Below are positions 9,861 to 21,049 of a DNA stretch of 64,000 nt, one piece after another. The notes under the pieces were generated by a model, which searched no databases, was not told the DNA's origin, and saw only the letters and a list, made by a program, of their open reading frames with translations. The translations under genes were made by a program, and so were the position numbers. Source of the DNA: Branchiostoma floridae (taxonomy: Eukaryota > Chordata > Leptocardii > Amphioxiformes > Branchiostomatidae); contig NC_049982.1 in assembly GCF_000003815.2 (NCBI RefSeq), forward strand, positions 13,705,746-13,769,745. The letters are read 5' to 3'. Within the stretch, counting starts at the first letter, position 1. Each line of letters starts with the position of its first letter.

Positions 9861-12800
9861 TTACTTGGAGACATAGGTGTACGTCCGGGCAGGGGAGCGA
9901 GCGGGCGGGTCCGGCGGGGGCACATTCAGGAAGTCCCAGATCAGTATGGTGTCGTCATGGGAACTACTGACAATCTGGAACTCATCAAACTGTAGTCTGA
10001 ACACCCTTCCAGAGTGCTCCTGCAGGAAGACAACAGATGTACAGCCAACACATTAGCTACACACTTGGGTTTGGTTAGATATGATGCTGTCATCTTGATG
10101 CTGTAATTTTCATCTTTGACCTCATCAACTAAAATACAATTAAACTGATCAACATTAAGAGGTTGACGGTCTACTGGTGATCATGACATAGTTAAGTAAG
10201 CTTCAAATGTACCTCCATGTTCTTGAAAAACAGAGAAGAAAACTTTACAAAAAGAAGCAATATCAGCACTGTCTTAAAATGTCAGAAGTTTGGTTTTTAG
10301 AGTGAAGCATGACATCTCTCACCACTAGGGTTCTAAGGCAAAGGGTGCCAGCTGGCGCTCGAGGGTCCAACGCTGCCTGCAAGTCCCACACCTTGATTTT
10401 ACTGTGAGGAGATGGAAGAGAGATCAGCATGACAAAAACATGAAATTATCCTGAGTCTAGTAAATAAATACCATTATCTTTTATCATTTGTCTTTTTCAC
10501 ACATTTTTTTTTCAAAAACTTTTCTGGTTACAAGCTGAGCACAACATCAGCAACTTATGTACGTCAATTATCTTTTGTAGGACACTGTTAGAAGATCAAT
10601 GCACTGGTAATGCCCTTACCCATCATATGCTCCACTGACGATTCTCTTGTTGTCAAACCTGATACATCTCACCAACTCCTCGTGACCTTCCAAAATACGC
10701 AAGCACGCTCCACACTCTATGTCCCATAACCTAGTCAGGAAAGAAAATAAATCAGGTCATATTGTAACAATACATACAACATTCACTAACATGTAAAACT
10801 CTTTCAATGCCTTGACTTCATTACTTTCACATGAAATAACTCCTATTTCTGATTCATTTGCCATATTTGCCAACCAGCAAAGTTGTCAATTTCAGACACA
10901 AAAATTTTCAATTCAGTTTTCTCATTTAAACTGATCAACATCAATCTAATTTATGAATGAGTCAGTCAAATGATTCTTCCTTCAAGGCCATCATACTATT
11001 TGGAGTGCTAGCTCCTTAAAAATCAAGAAACACCAAGAAGCACAACTGACCTTATGGTGTTGTCTGACGAACCACTGACAACGAGTCTGTCTCTGTACTG
11101 CAGACAGGCGATGCCCCTCTTGTGGCCGTTCAGTGTTCTCACAAACTCACATGTTGATGTGCTCCACACCTACAAGTAAATCAGTACAATCACAGTCTGC
11201 AAGGTGTTCATACATACATGAGGGAAACACAAAGCAATGTGTCATTTTACAGCATGACAGAAATATTTAGTGCTATAAACATTGAGATTCTGAGTTGGAA
11301 ATATGAAACATTCTATTTCCAACAAACACTACTGATGGAAAAGTTCTCAGCCTCACCTTGATTGTCCTATCCCCAGACGCTGATACGATGTACTTGTCAT
11401 CAAAGTCCACCACATTGACGGCAGCCCGGTGCCCCACCAGGACTCTTCTGAGGTTGATGTCTGTCGGGGATTGCATGTCCCACACAGCTATGGAGCGGTC
11501 CTGGATGGGAGACAAGGATTACATCTTCAACACAAGATTCAATAAAGGTGCTCTATTGTCTACTATAGCAATGGTCTGATGTGCACATAAAAAAAAGGTT
11601 CCCCTAAGTAATCTTTTGTCATAATCATGTGACTACTATGAGTCTTTTCAAATCTGCAAATACCACGGTACATTAAAATTATTTTCCTTCCCTGCATATT
11701 CATCTTGTATGACAAAAATGCCTTTACCTTTCCATTCATGTTGCACATACGTTGGGTTAAGTGTTTATGTGACAAGGACATGACCATGTTTTTGTTACCT
11801 TGGAACAGGTGACCATCATGCCGTGCTGAAACCTGAGATGCAGCACAGCCTCGCAGTGGTGGATCAGTGTGTTCACCATCTCACCTGTGTGGACGTTCCA
11901 CACCCTGCAGGAACATCAGGTGTTAGCAAACAGTGATACAGTTACATTACTTACAAGGGCAGGGATTATCAACCAATCAGCACATAACATCATCACCACT
12001 CAAGCTGAAGAGGACTGAGCAATTCAGTTGAAAATTCTAGTGAGTCCAGTCTTTTAAGTTGACAAAGACTTAGGACTTATCAATCAAGGATGGCCAAATC
12101 ATGTTATAACTTATATCATATCCAGGCTCTGAAACAAAATGAGATGAGTTCACTTCCCGCACCTGACTGTTGAGTCGCTGGAACCAGAGATGATGACCTG
12201 GTCGTCGTACTGTAGGCACAGCACCGACCCAGTGTGTCCAGTCAGCACCTGCACACACTCCAGGTTGTTTCTATCCCAGATCTATCACAAAAGAGACACA
12301 ATTCATTTGAGTACAAATCGTACAATATTCCATTTTTCAATTCAAAATACGCAGTGCATTTTTCGGATCTTAGAACAACTAAGACTTTGAGTTATGGACA
12401 ATGAATTTGTTTTCACATTTGCTTTGTTCCACTGAATGTCATCCACTTTTGTATCCACCAGACAGAATGTAACTGTCTATACTGGGCCCTCTTGGGGATC
12501 AACCTTTACAAGTTATAGGGGCAACCCAATTGCCTTCAAATAAAATAAATAGATAAGGTAGATATCAATAGCAATACTTATTCCTAACTTCCTTGGTAGA
12601 GCCAAATATCATTATTTCCATCATTCTGCTTGAGAACACCTTCGGGCACCTGTTTAGGAATCTGTTGTTTTGTACTGACCTTGATAGTGTTATCTCTAAG
12701 TCCACTGACAATCTTGTTGTCATCATACTGGAGACAGTACACCCCCTTGCTGTTCTCACTTCGGCACTGTATCTTCTGTAGGTTATGTCTGCCACACCGC

Positions 12801-15800
12801 CAGTTTGTCTCTATTTGCTGCAAGGGGCAGATTGCAAAGGGACTTATGTTAGACTGACGTCAGATCATTCAACCAAAACAGTTTCTTTCAAGGTAAGAGA
12901 CTGGAAAATGGAACAAGACATAAAGTTTATCTTAATAATGAAACATAATTCATCTAGGGCACAAAGATAAATTGACTTGAATATGAATAAACTGAAGACC
13001 TTTCAAATTATTCATATCGACCCGAGGGTCTCAAAAGACACGAAGTTCTACAAATCACTTTTGCTAAAGAGAGGCAATGATAAGTATACAATGTACCTCA
13101 ATATCTTGTATAATCCTAGGGTACAGTTTGCGGTAGAACTGATGGTTGGGTTGCGTTTCCCCTGGCTTTGGTCTGAAGAGATGTTGTCCCCTGTGGAAAA
13201 AGAAAAAGTAGAATTCATTGACACGAATCAATATGTTCTTGTAAGCAGACTATGATTGCTTACTTTCCAACAATCTCTATTTTTGTGATCACCAGACAAA
13301 CACTGTAAAATCTAAGGACAAAATTTTGGGCTAATACCTGTTATCTAACTCTTTCTCCAATCATATCTCTCAACACTGTTAACTGAAGGGACTACCCTAA
13401 AGATCAATCAATAAATAAATAAACTGTCATGGTTAGAATCAGACTTGAGGGTATGATAAAACAAGGACAAGTTTTACCTGCCCCAATTCCTAGCTTCATA
13501 CAGGATTCAAACATTGAGAATAAAAAATGAAGACAATGTAAAGCTCCTCACCATCCCCTGCGCTCTGCCAGCCCTTTCCACAACGGATCCGTCAGCACCA
13601 TTCTTTCTATTAGCTTCTTCCACAGCATCCCATCAGAGATGACCCGGTACCACTCCTTGCACACCAGCTCACAAGCTGACAAGGACTTGGCGTCCAGGTA
13701 ACTCAGTATTTGTTCTGCTACATGGTCTAGGCCTTTCTCTGCAAGAATACAGTCACATAATCAGGACTACTGGTCAGCCAGTCATGAATATTTGTAACAC
13801 TGTCATAGAATTCTAAGGAATCTAAGAGGGCATCTAAAAAGATCATGGGAATAGAAGGCATCCATTTAACAGACTACAGTCAAACCTGCCCGAGCGACCA
13901 CCTCTTCTCAGCGACCACCTGGCCATTTCGACCGCTTTTTCTCGGTCCCGATTTTTTTTCCTATTGACGTAAGCATTAAGCGACCTTTTCTCAACGACCA
14001 CCTGGCCAACGCGACCGCGACCAGCCCAAATTGGGCCCCTTAACGACCGCATCATTTTCAAAATTGAGGTTTTCATCGATTTTTTATGATAACTAGCGTG
14101 ATTTTGTGGCGAAATCGACCAGTTTGCGTCGGATTTTGACTGCCATTGCGATGTTATGTTTAGAATAAAGATTGCGGCGGTCAATGGGTGGGTCAATGGG
14201 GCAGTCTACTGTAATATGGGAAGAAATTTCTAAGAAAGATCTGTGTAGCTCATACCTTTTAAAGAAAGATCTGTGTGAGTGCTTTTGTCCAACTGTACTG
14301 TACATTCACCCTTGGGTAAGTACGCGATTGGGACGTACCAGGCATAGAATTCGTAGTTATTTCAGATACGGCGATCAAGAACACATCGACGCATAAAGGC
14401 TTGTATGGTAACTGACAGCATCAAAGTTCCCTTACTGTCTAAAACGTTAGTCTACAAATATTATACTGTATCGTATAAAAGCTGGGGTTAAATTTACAAT
14501 TTACAGTGTGCGTGTTGTATTTGACATTAAAGACCTCGCTTCTTTGCGTGCGTGCAGTGTGCTTGCTATTTGCCATTAAGCACAACGGAAACCGTTATAC
14601 TTTGCATAGGGCATGATTTGAGTCGATACTCTTCTCAGCGACCACCTGTCCAAATCGACCGTTTTTGTCCGGTCCCCCGGGTGGTCGTCTTGGGCAGGTT
14701 TGACTGTATTAGTTTTTAACATCAAATGCAGTCACAACAGTATCAACAAATACAAGGCTGTGAAAAGGCTATATTGGAAGGTTTCCCAGGGCTGTCACCA
14801 GCTTTAGTTTTTTCCAAGCTTACAAAAAGGTAGCATAAGCTAATAAAAATGTATTTTCATGTCATAAAGTTAACACTAATGTATGTCAACTACTTTTGTC
14901 CATCCCCAAGCAAATTTCTATCTCGGAACAATAGGGCTGGTCCTGTTGACAGCCATGGGTTTCTCTCTCTAGCTAGGAAAATGAAGGCAGTTTAAGTAAT
15001 GTAGACCTACTGGGTAATGCAGTAATGAAGTCTCTCTGCAGCATGGGCTTGAGGAAGGCATTGATATGTCCATGCTGGTAGTGGCACATTCGAGATATCA
15101 GTTGCTCCACAAAGTCCAGCTGGTCCTGTTCTGACCATTGTTCAAAGTACTTAACACACAAGTCTCGCTCCTCCTCAAAATTCTCGGGCCGCTCTCGCTT
15201 TTTCTGGATTGGCTGAGCTAGGATGGTCATCTGTCGTAACTGTGCATATAAAATAAATTCTACTATTAACAAAACTATTCACAGTTTAAGCCAACAAGAA
15301 TCAATGTACATGTATAACAATTACTGCAGAAAGACTTTGATACACATAAAATATTGTGTTGGACATGAACTGCACTTAACTTTAAGTCTTCTTTCACTTC
15401 GAATAAAACTGCTTGATATTATTATCAATGCTATGTTGAATAACTTGCATTTTATTCAAGCTGAAAGTAGTTGGTCAGTAGTATAAATTTTACTTAATTG
15501 TGATCATTGTTAGTGTTTAACATTCTGTTGTACTAGTGGATAACAGGGAACATAATCCTTGCAGACATTTTTAAAGCTTCAAGCCAGGCAGTCTATCTCA
15601 GAATGACTTCCATGCTGTGTCACCCCATGGACTGGCTGCATTTTAATCACTGAGTAGTCATGTGATCAATATTTATCCAATCAGCATAGATCTACTTTGT
15701 TTACCAAGGTCTGCATTTTCATCACTGGTACTTTGATCGTCTTGAAATACAGTCCCCCTTTGATGCAGTAGAATATCAGCATAATAGCTTTCCTTCTAGA

Positions 15801-18800
15801 TTTTGAATACTACCATATGTATGCTGGACTCTTAACTTTAGTTGGTCTGGCCCAAATCTTGACTGATAGTGATAATCACGGGTTATTAACCGGTGATTAT
15901 CACAATCAGTCAAGATTTGGGCCAGACCAAACTTATATATGTTGTGGGCAGACTTCAGTGTTCAAACAGTTTCTTTGTGAATTACATAAAGTCTTTTACT
16001 CAACTCTTTTCCACAAATTCTCTAGGCAACAGCTTATAACTACATGTAGATTTACTGAAGATTTTCCATGATCGTGCATTTCAAGTCATTGCAAATGCAC
16101 AAAATGTAGATCTTAAAACATTTACTGGTATACCTTTCAGTTTCCAGAGGGCCTTGTTTGTCGGATGTGAAAAACTGTTTCTATTCAGAATTCAGTCAAA
16201 CGACAAGAGGTCCACAGACCACTGCAAATCCCCTCCATTTTATGCCATCTTGCTGCCCTAATCAATTGTTTCTCTCAAAATCAATAATATTGCCTGGGCA
16301 GCCTGGCACACTCCCACTGATAATTGAAAATCTATGACACAAGGAAACGTCTTAGCTTTTACTAGTTTTAGAAGCCTTCACAGAATCTAACTATTAAAGT
16401 TCTACAGAAATGCCTTTTCTCCTTTCCCCTTCCCAATATGCCTAAATCATGTCACAGTCTACAAATATCTCTTTTCATGTGAGTAGAGCATCTGGCCCCT
16501 TAAATGGTCCACTGGGCGTACAGAAGTCTCCTTGTGGGCAAGTATTCTGTATTGATTCCACAGCCACAAAGGCTGCAAGTGAACCCAAATTAATGAGAGC
16601 CTTGGCACTGTTTCAAGTACTAGAAAACTTGAGTTTTCCCTGGGAAAGGCTCCAGTTTCAAAGAAAAATCCAAAGGCAAATCTATTCCAGCCAACAAACA
16701 GCCAAGTATCCCTTTTTACAGTTAAACAAAGGGATTGAAACGTGTCAGCACCAGCCAAATGGTGCACGTAGATTTCAAAGTGTTGAGGCTCAGTCTCCTT
16801 GGTAACACATCCACTGGTACCCAGTTGTGATGTTACGTGTTGTCTGTGCTTTGTTTCTTAAATGCAGGGTTCTCCCCAGAATTTTTTAGTATAGTGGAGG
16901 GGCTGGCAAAAATAACCTGAACCAACACGCTGCGCTTCCATGATAATAGGTTCATTTTGTAATGACAGAGGGTGTCAAATACTACAAGTAGAATGTATTA
17001 TACTTATAGTGATTCCTTTGTTGTGAAGTGGCAAAACAACTATTGTTTTGATCATTCACAAGTTTTTGCAGACAATGCTGACTGGAAAAGTGATGCCACT
17101 TGGCACAACAATATGTGAATTTTCATTAATTTTAGCAAAACTAACCAAGGAAATAGGGAAGAAACACACTAAATTTCAAAAGGAGTATAGTGGAGCTGGG
17201 CTAGAGTATAGTGGAGGGCCTCCCTTATTCCATCCTCTGGGGAGGACTCTGTTAAATGCAACTTACCACTGTAGTCAACAACTCTTACCTTCAGCTAGTG
17301 TATATATATTTGTGTTTAGAGTCAGCTTTCAATGAAGATATGTATTAGAAAGGACCATATGACTCACACACCTCAGACAGAACACAATATTGACACACTG
17401 TCTGGCTCAATGGCCTGTAGCCAAGAACTCTAAGAAGACAACTACAAGTGCTAGTACTTCTTTCAAGGTGTAATGTATCTGAGGACAAATCTTTTTTGCC
17501 ATTCAGGAAAAACAAATCACATTTCTTAAATCCACTTGATTTATTACTGCAGTGCAAAATCTTTGATCTGGGCACAATGTTGTGATTATTTGTGGGGTAT
17601 CCCTATCAGGCCCAACATATTGCATCCAGTTTGAAGTGACATGTTGTTCATGTACTGTCCATGCTTGTACATGATCTCTAGAAGACTGAAAAAAAGCACA
17701 GCATGTAATGCGGCAAAGCTAAAGGTTAAAAATGTCATTATCAAACATGCTAGTTCCATGTTGTTCTGATTATCATAATACAGGCTAATCTTGACTTATC
17801 TTTATTACAGGTTTCCATTTCATGTCACTATGCAAAATATGCTTTTCAGTAAACAACTTTCCCCACACTTTACAAGTCTACTTGGTCCTATTACTATATT
17901 CAGCACAGCTAATTGGGTCCTTGGAGAATCGAGAAGCAGCTACTGGGTACTTATCAGATCCTAGTTGAACATCCATATGAAATTTAAATCATGCAATGTT
18001 GCAAACAGTTACAGCCCTTTGTGACAATATGTATAGACATGTCAGCCAGATTTCATAGGCTCAAGGAACTGTAGAGAATACGAACAGTATTTTTCATTTT
18101 TGCTTTCAATGCTTTCACATTCTGGGAGACAAATCTGACAAAATACCTTTATAATCCAAGGAGGTTAACCTCCTTGTATATTTCTAACAATGTATCCAAA
18201 GTAAGTAACATGTAGTATAACTTTGCCGCAACTGCCTGTGGTCAATAGTGCAAACAGAAGCCATCTTGCATGACTGAAGGAAGAAAAAATACCACGAACA
18301 CCTTTGTGGCATTATGTGGGGCTGAAAAGACAAGTTCTGCATGAGAAACAAGGGTAGGTACCTTTGTCAATTTGGAATATCAGGCATTCTGAAGGAGTTT
18401 CATTGATTCATTGTAGTGTTTGAATACATCTATGGTATTCCAGAGAGAGGTATGGTTAATGTGCTGGAACATAGTTTCGAAGAAAACATTTATTCTACAT
18501 TTTATAAAACCCTCTCTAAGGCTTCTCAATTCTTTCTTAATGAAGGCTTGCTCAATACAATCATAAGAACAGTGCATATGTGCCACTGATTAATTTGACA
18601 ATTGGGTAATTCTGTATCATCCCAGTATTCCTACAGCTTAAAAATTTGTAAAAATAATGTCTTTCCATCACAGTAACCATGTCAACAACAAAATCCATCC
18701 CCTTTCAATCATCCAATTATTACTTTGCTGATTGAAAGGGGATGGAAATATGGTAATTTTTGCCATCAGAATACCAAATGGAATATTCAACTGTGCAGCC

Positions 18801-20502
18801 CAATCCCAAACTCTGAGCTTGTATTGAGGCAAACCACTATGCAGACAATGAAACAAGTTTGTTGCTGGATAATCAAGAGTAAACAAACAAAGTAAGACAA
18901 CGGCTCATATACTAGTATTAAGGTGTTTTACACTGAAAAAAAAAGACATTCTCTTATGTATCGTAAACATATTGCATTTGCATCTTTACCATGCATAATT
19001 CATGTAGCTTCATCCATTAAAGATGGTTATTCTGTAACTTGTCAGCTGATTATTCTCATTGTAACAATGTACACATTCATGCAATTATACTACTGACAAT
19101 AATTGATGGTAGACATTCCATTTCAATAATCCAAAAATAGTGCTGAAATTGGTTAAGTCCAACCAAATTTTTCTTTTTGTGTGAGGCAAACTTTACCTTA
19201 GAAATTCACTTTCAAGTACAGGATGTTCATGATTGTTCTGTTTTATGAGTAATGCCTGATGTTTGCCTTGTTTGGAAGTGGTCCCAGACAAAACTGTTTC
19301 AATTCCATCAGCTTGGATAATGCAATTATGTGATCGAACGATAGTAACTCAAGGTCTGACTTAGTGACTATCTGTTAAACAAAAGCAAGACTTCAGTCAT
19401 AAATTGTGCCTGAGCCAGTCAACTGAAAGCATCCATTTGGTTCAGTTATGTCTTACGATTATTAATCCCCAGCAGTCTTTCAAGAGACACATTCAATTTG
19501 ACAATGGTAACACTTCAAACAAACTGTGTAATTCAATAATATGTTTCGACTTCTACACATGACAAACTGTAATTGAATTGGAAAATTGAAATAAAAAGAA
19601 TGGTAGGTATTTCACCCAAAACAAGCGTTAACATTTTAAGACTGTTGTAGTCTATTTCATAAGCAAACTACAAGTGTCTGCAGTCATTATGAAGAGGCAT
19701 GACTGCATAAATCCATCGGACTGAATAAAAGTATGGTATTAGACGGTAGACCTGTAAATGCCTTTGATGTGTTAAAAGCGGTTCACAATACAGAAACAAT
19801 CTATACACACGAACCTGACATGGAAAGTGCCAGTATATCGTACATGAATCCCATTTTTGAAAAGGGCAACTAAAATATAGGTATACATACTAGTAATTTG
19901 CTTAAGGGAAACTACCACGTCACCCCCCAAAAAAATATGAAGAAGGCAAAATACCCACTGAGTCATTTCCTCTCTTAAGGTTTCCTTACATTTACACCAA
20001 TGGACACCATGTGGTTAACCAACATTTGTGTTTTCAAACAATATGGGACCGAACACAGAAACCTAGCTCTTGATCAGTGATAGGGTCACATTAAACTCAT
20101 ACAATAGCGCATAAAAAAATTACTAGTATGTGATGTCTGGGTACTCCTTGGTTGAAGTCGCAGGTGTCCACATCAAGCAGAGTTCTCGTTTCTGACGATT
20201 GGTCGACAGACACAAATTCTGTCGGATATCTAACACACAGTGGTATAAAACAACATTTCTAAGACAGAACATTTGAAAAGCCTTTAAATTTTTGTTGTTT
20301 GAAGAGTTTTCGCCCAGCAGAAAGCACAGGCCACCGCCCTTTGTTTACCCCTACCATTTCCTGCAGACGGAAAATCTATCATGGCGGTCGTTGACCAACA
20401 GTGCGAAAACTCGGCAGAAATTTGGCGTCAAATTCTGGCGTGACATGGACAACTCACCTTCGTTTCTTCTATTTTTTCATCTCCTATAGTGTCTGTTTCC
20501 AT
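9861..20502 (-). CDS. BTRC/FBXW11: Beta-TrCP (F-box/WD40 subunit of SCF ubiquitin ligase)
   Basis: Twelve exons in transcription order: 20458-20502, 15011-15239, 13552-13738, 13097-13190, 12680-12817, 12163-12281, 11799-11904, 11357-11500, 11051-11169, 10620-10730, 10323-10401, 9861-10019. They total 1530 nt, or 509 aa plus TAA, and every splice phase agrees. Domains: the D dimerisation segment is at about 37-75 ([20 protein letters not shown]), the F-box at about 92-140 ([18 protein letters not shown]), and seven WD40 repeats from about 190 to 500 ([47 protein letters not shown]). The F-box binds Skp1 and the propeller binds phosphorylated DSGxxS degrons on substrates such as beta-catenin and IkB. 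The start METDTIGDE resembles that of Drosophila Slimb. It is a single gene of pre-vertebrate type, head to head with PBDC1. Confidence 0.97.
13877..14706. mobile_element. pogo/Tc-type MITE in a beta-TrCP intron
   Basis: TA at 13875-13876 is followed by CAGTCAAACCTGCCC. The inverted GGGCAGGTTTGACTG ends at 14706 and is followed by TA. TA duplication and CAGT-type ends fit the Tc1/mariner-pogo group. The subterminal motif GCGACCACCT recurs several times at the left end and inverted at the right. A tandem AAAGATCTGTGT repeat lies at about 14236-14277. No transposase frame survives. It lies between coding exons 2 and 3. Confidence 0.85.
15842..15930. mobile_element. Hairpin MITE, about 38-bp arms
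   Basis: TTGGTCTGGCCCAAATCTTG and the rest of the left arm (15842-15879) are complementary to 15893-15930, with few mismatches and a loop of about 13 bases. This is nearly a fold-back element. No transposase is present and no target duplication was confirmed. Confidence 0.7.
16866..17251. mobile_element. hAT-type MITE
   Basis: The ends CAGGGTTCTCCCCAGA (from 16865) and the inverted TCTGGGGAGGACTCTG (to 17251) match in 14 of 16 positions. TTAAATGC flanks the element on both sides (16858-16865 and 17252-17259), an 8-bp duplication as expected for hAT. The phrase AGTATAGTGGAG occurs internally near both ends. There is no transposase frame. Confidence 0.75.
18694..18746. repeat. Short hairpin, 18-bp perfect arms
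   Basis: TCCATCCCCTTTCAATCA at 18694-18711 is exactly complementary to 18729-18746, with a 17-base loop. It lies in the first intron of beta-TrCP and is probably a remnant of a small inverted-repeat element. Confidence 0.7.
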
Positions 20503-21049
20503 GATATAGTCTTCCGGCGGCTCCAGGGTCACGGATTTGCGAACAAAACGGAGGAAACGGCAGCAAACAAGAACTACAGGCGGTTTCTCCTCAGAAATGG
20601 CAGGGGAAGAACTTGTGACGTCAGAGATCTCGCATAATCTCGCACTGCCCGAGATCAGGATTACTTACCACATAGAAACCTTACCTCAGCAAACTTGCCA
20701 TTAAAATCCATAGAACCCAAGTCGATTACTTTCGGAAGACTTTCCGCGGTTACAATTTCTATTATAGCCATAAATAAAGCTGCAAAATAAACTTAAGTCA
20801 AGAGTCACGTGATACGAATGATTTGGTTCAACCATTTCTATATTAGGGGTGAATTATTGGTATGACAAATTTATCACGGCAATAACTGCAAATATTTGGA
20901 TCAATAACCTGACATTGACCACAATGACACGCTTTTTAATAATCTTTGCTACTATTTTCGATTACATCTATCATAATCTAGATTATTTACACATGATTCA
21001 AAGAATTCAATCCAGAAAACCATAATAAACTCTTCCACTTCAGCTCAAC
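20503..21049. promoter_or_regulatory. Shared bidirectional promoter region of beta-TrCP and PBDC1
   Basis: The two start codons face away from each other 547 bases apart. Between them are a CRE (TGACGTCA, 20616-20623), an E-box palindrome (TCACGTGA, 20805-20812) and CpG-containing stretches with repeated 'tctcgca' near 20625-20645. No TATA box is obvious. The layout fits a compact housekeeping divergent promoter. The exact transcription starts are not visible. Confidence 0.6.
20685..20771 (-). CDS. Candidate alternative first exon of beta-TrCP
   Basis: On the minus strand an ATG at 20769-20771 opens 29 codons (MAIIEIVTAESLPKVIDLG and on) to a GTAAGG donor after GAG at 20685. It ends in phase 0, the phase needed to splice to beta-TrCP exon 2 at 15239. 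It lies upstream of the METDTIG exon in the same promoter region. Vertebrate BTRC and FBXW11 also use alternative N-terminal exons. Coding status is unproven; it could be an upstream ORF in a 5' UTR. Confidence 0.4.

Larger units (their letters stand above)
15240..20457 (-). other. First intron of beta-TrCP
   Basis: This 5.2-kb intron separates the 15-codon first exon from the D-domain exon. It contains a near-perfect hairpin at 15842-15930, a hAT-type MITE at 16866-17251 and a small hairpin at 18694-18746. I saw no additional exon with a conserved product. Confidence 0.7.

Noticed and set aside
9641-9925. Minus-strand frame with [15 protein letters not shown]
   Set aside because: It overlaps the end of beta-TrCP in a different frame. 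The WD40 frame, ending TYTYVSK and a stop, is clearly the real one.
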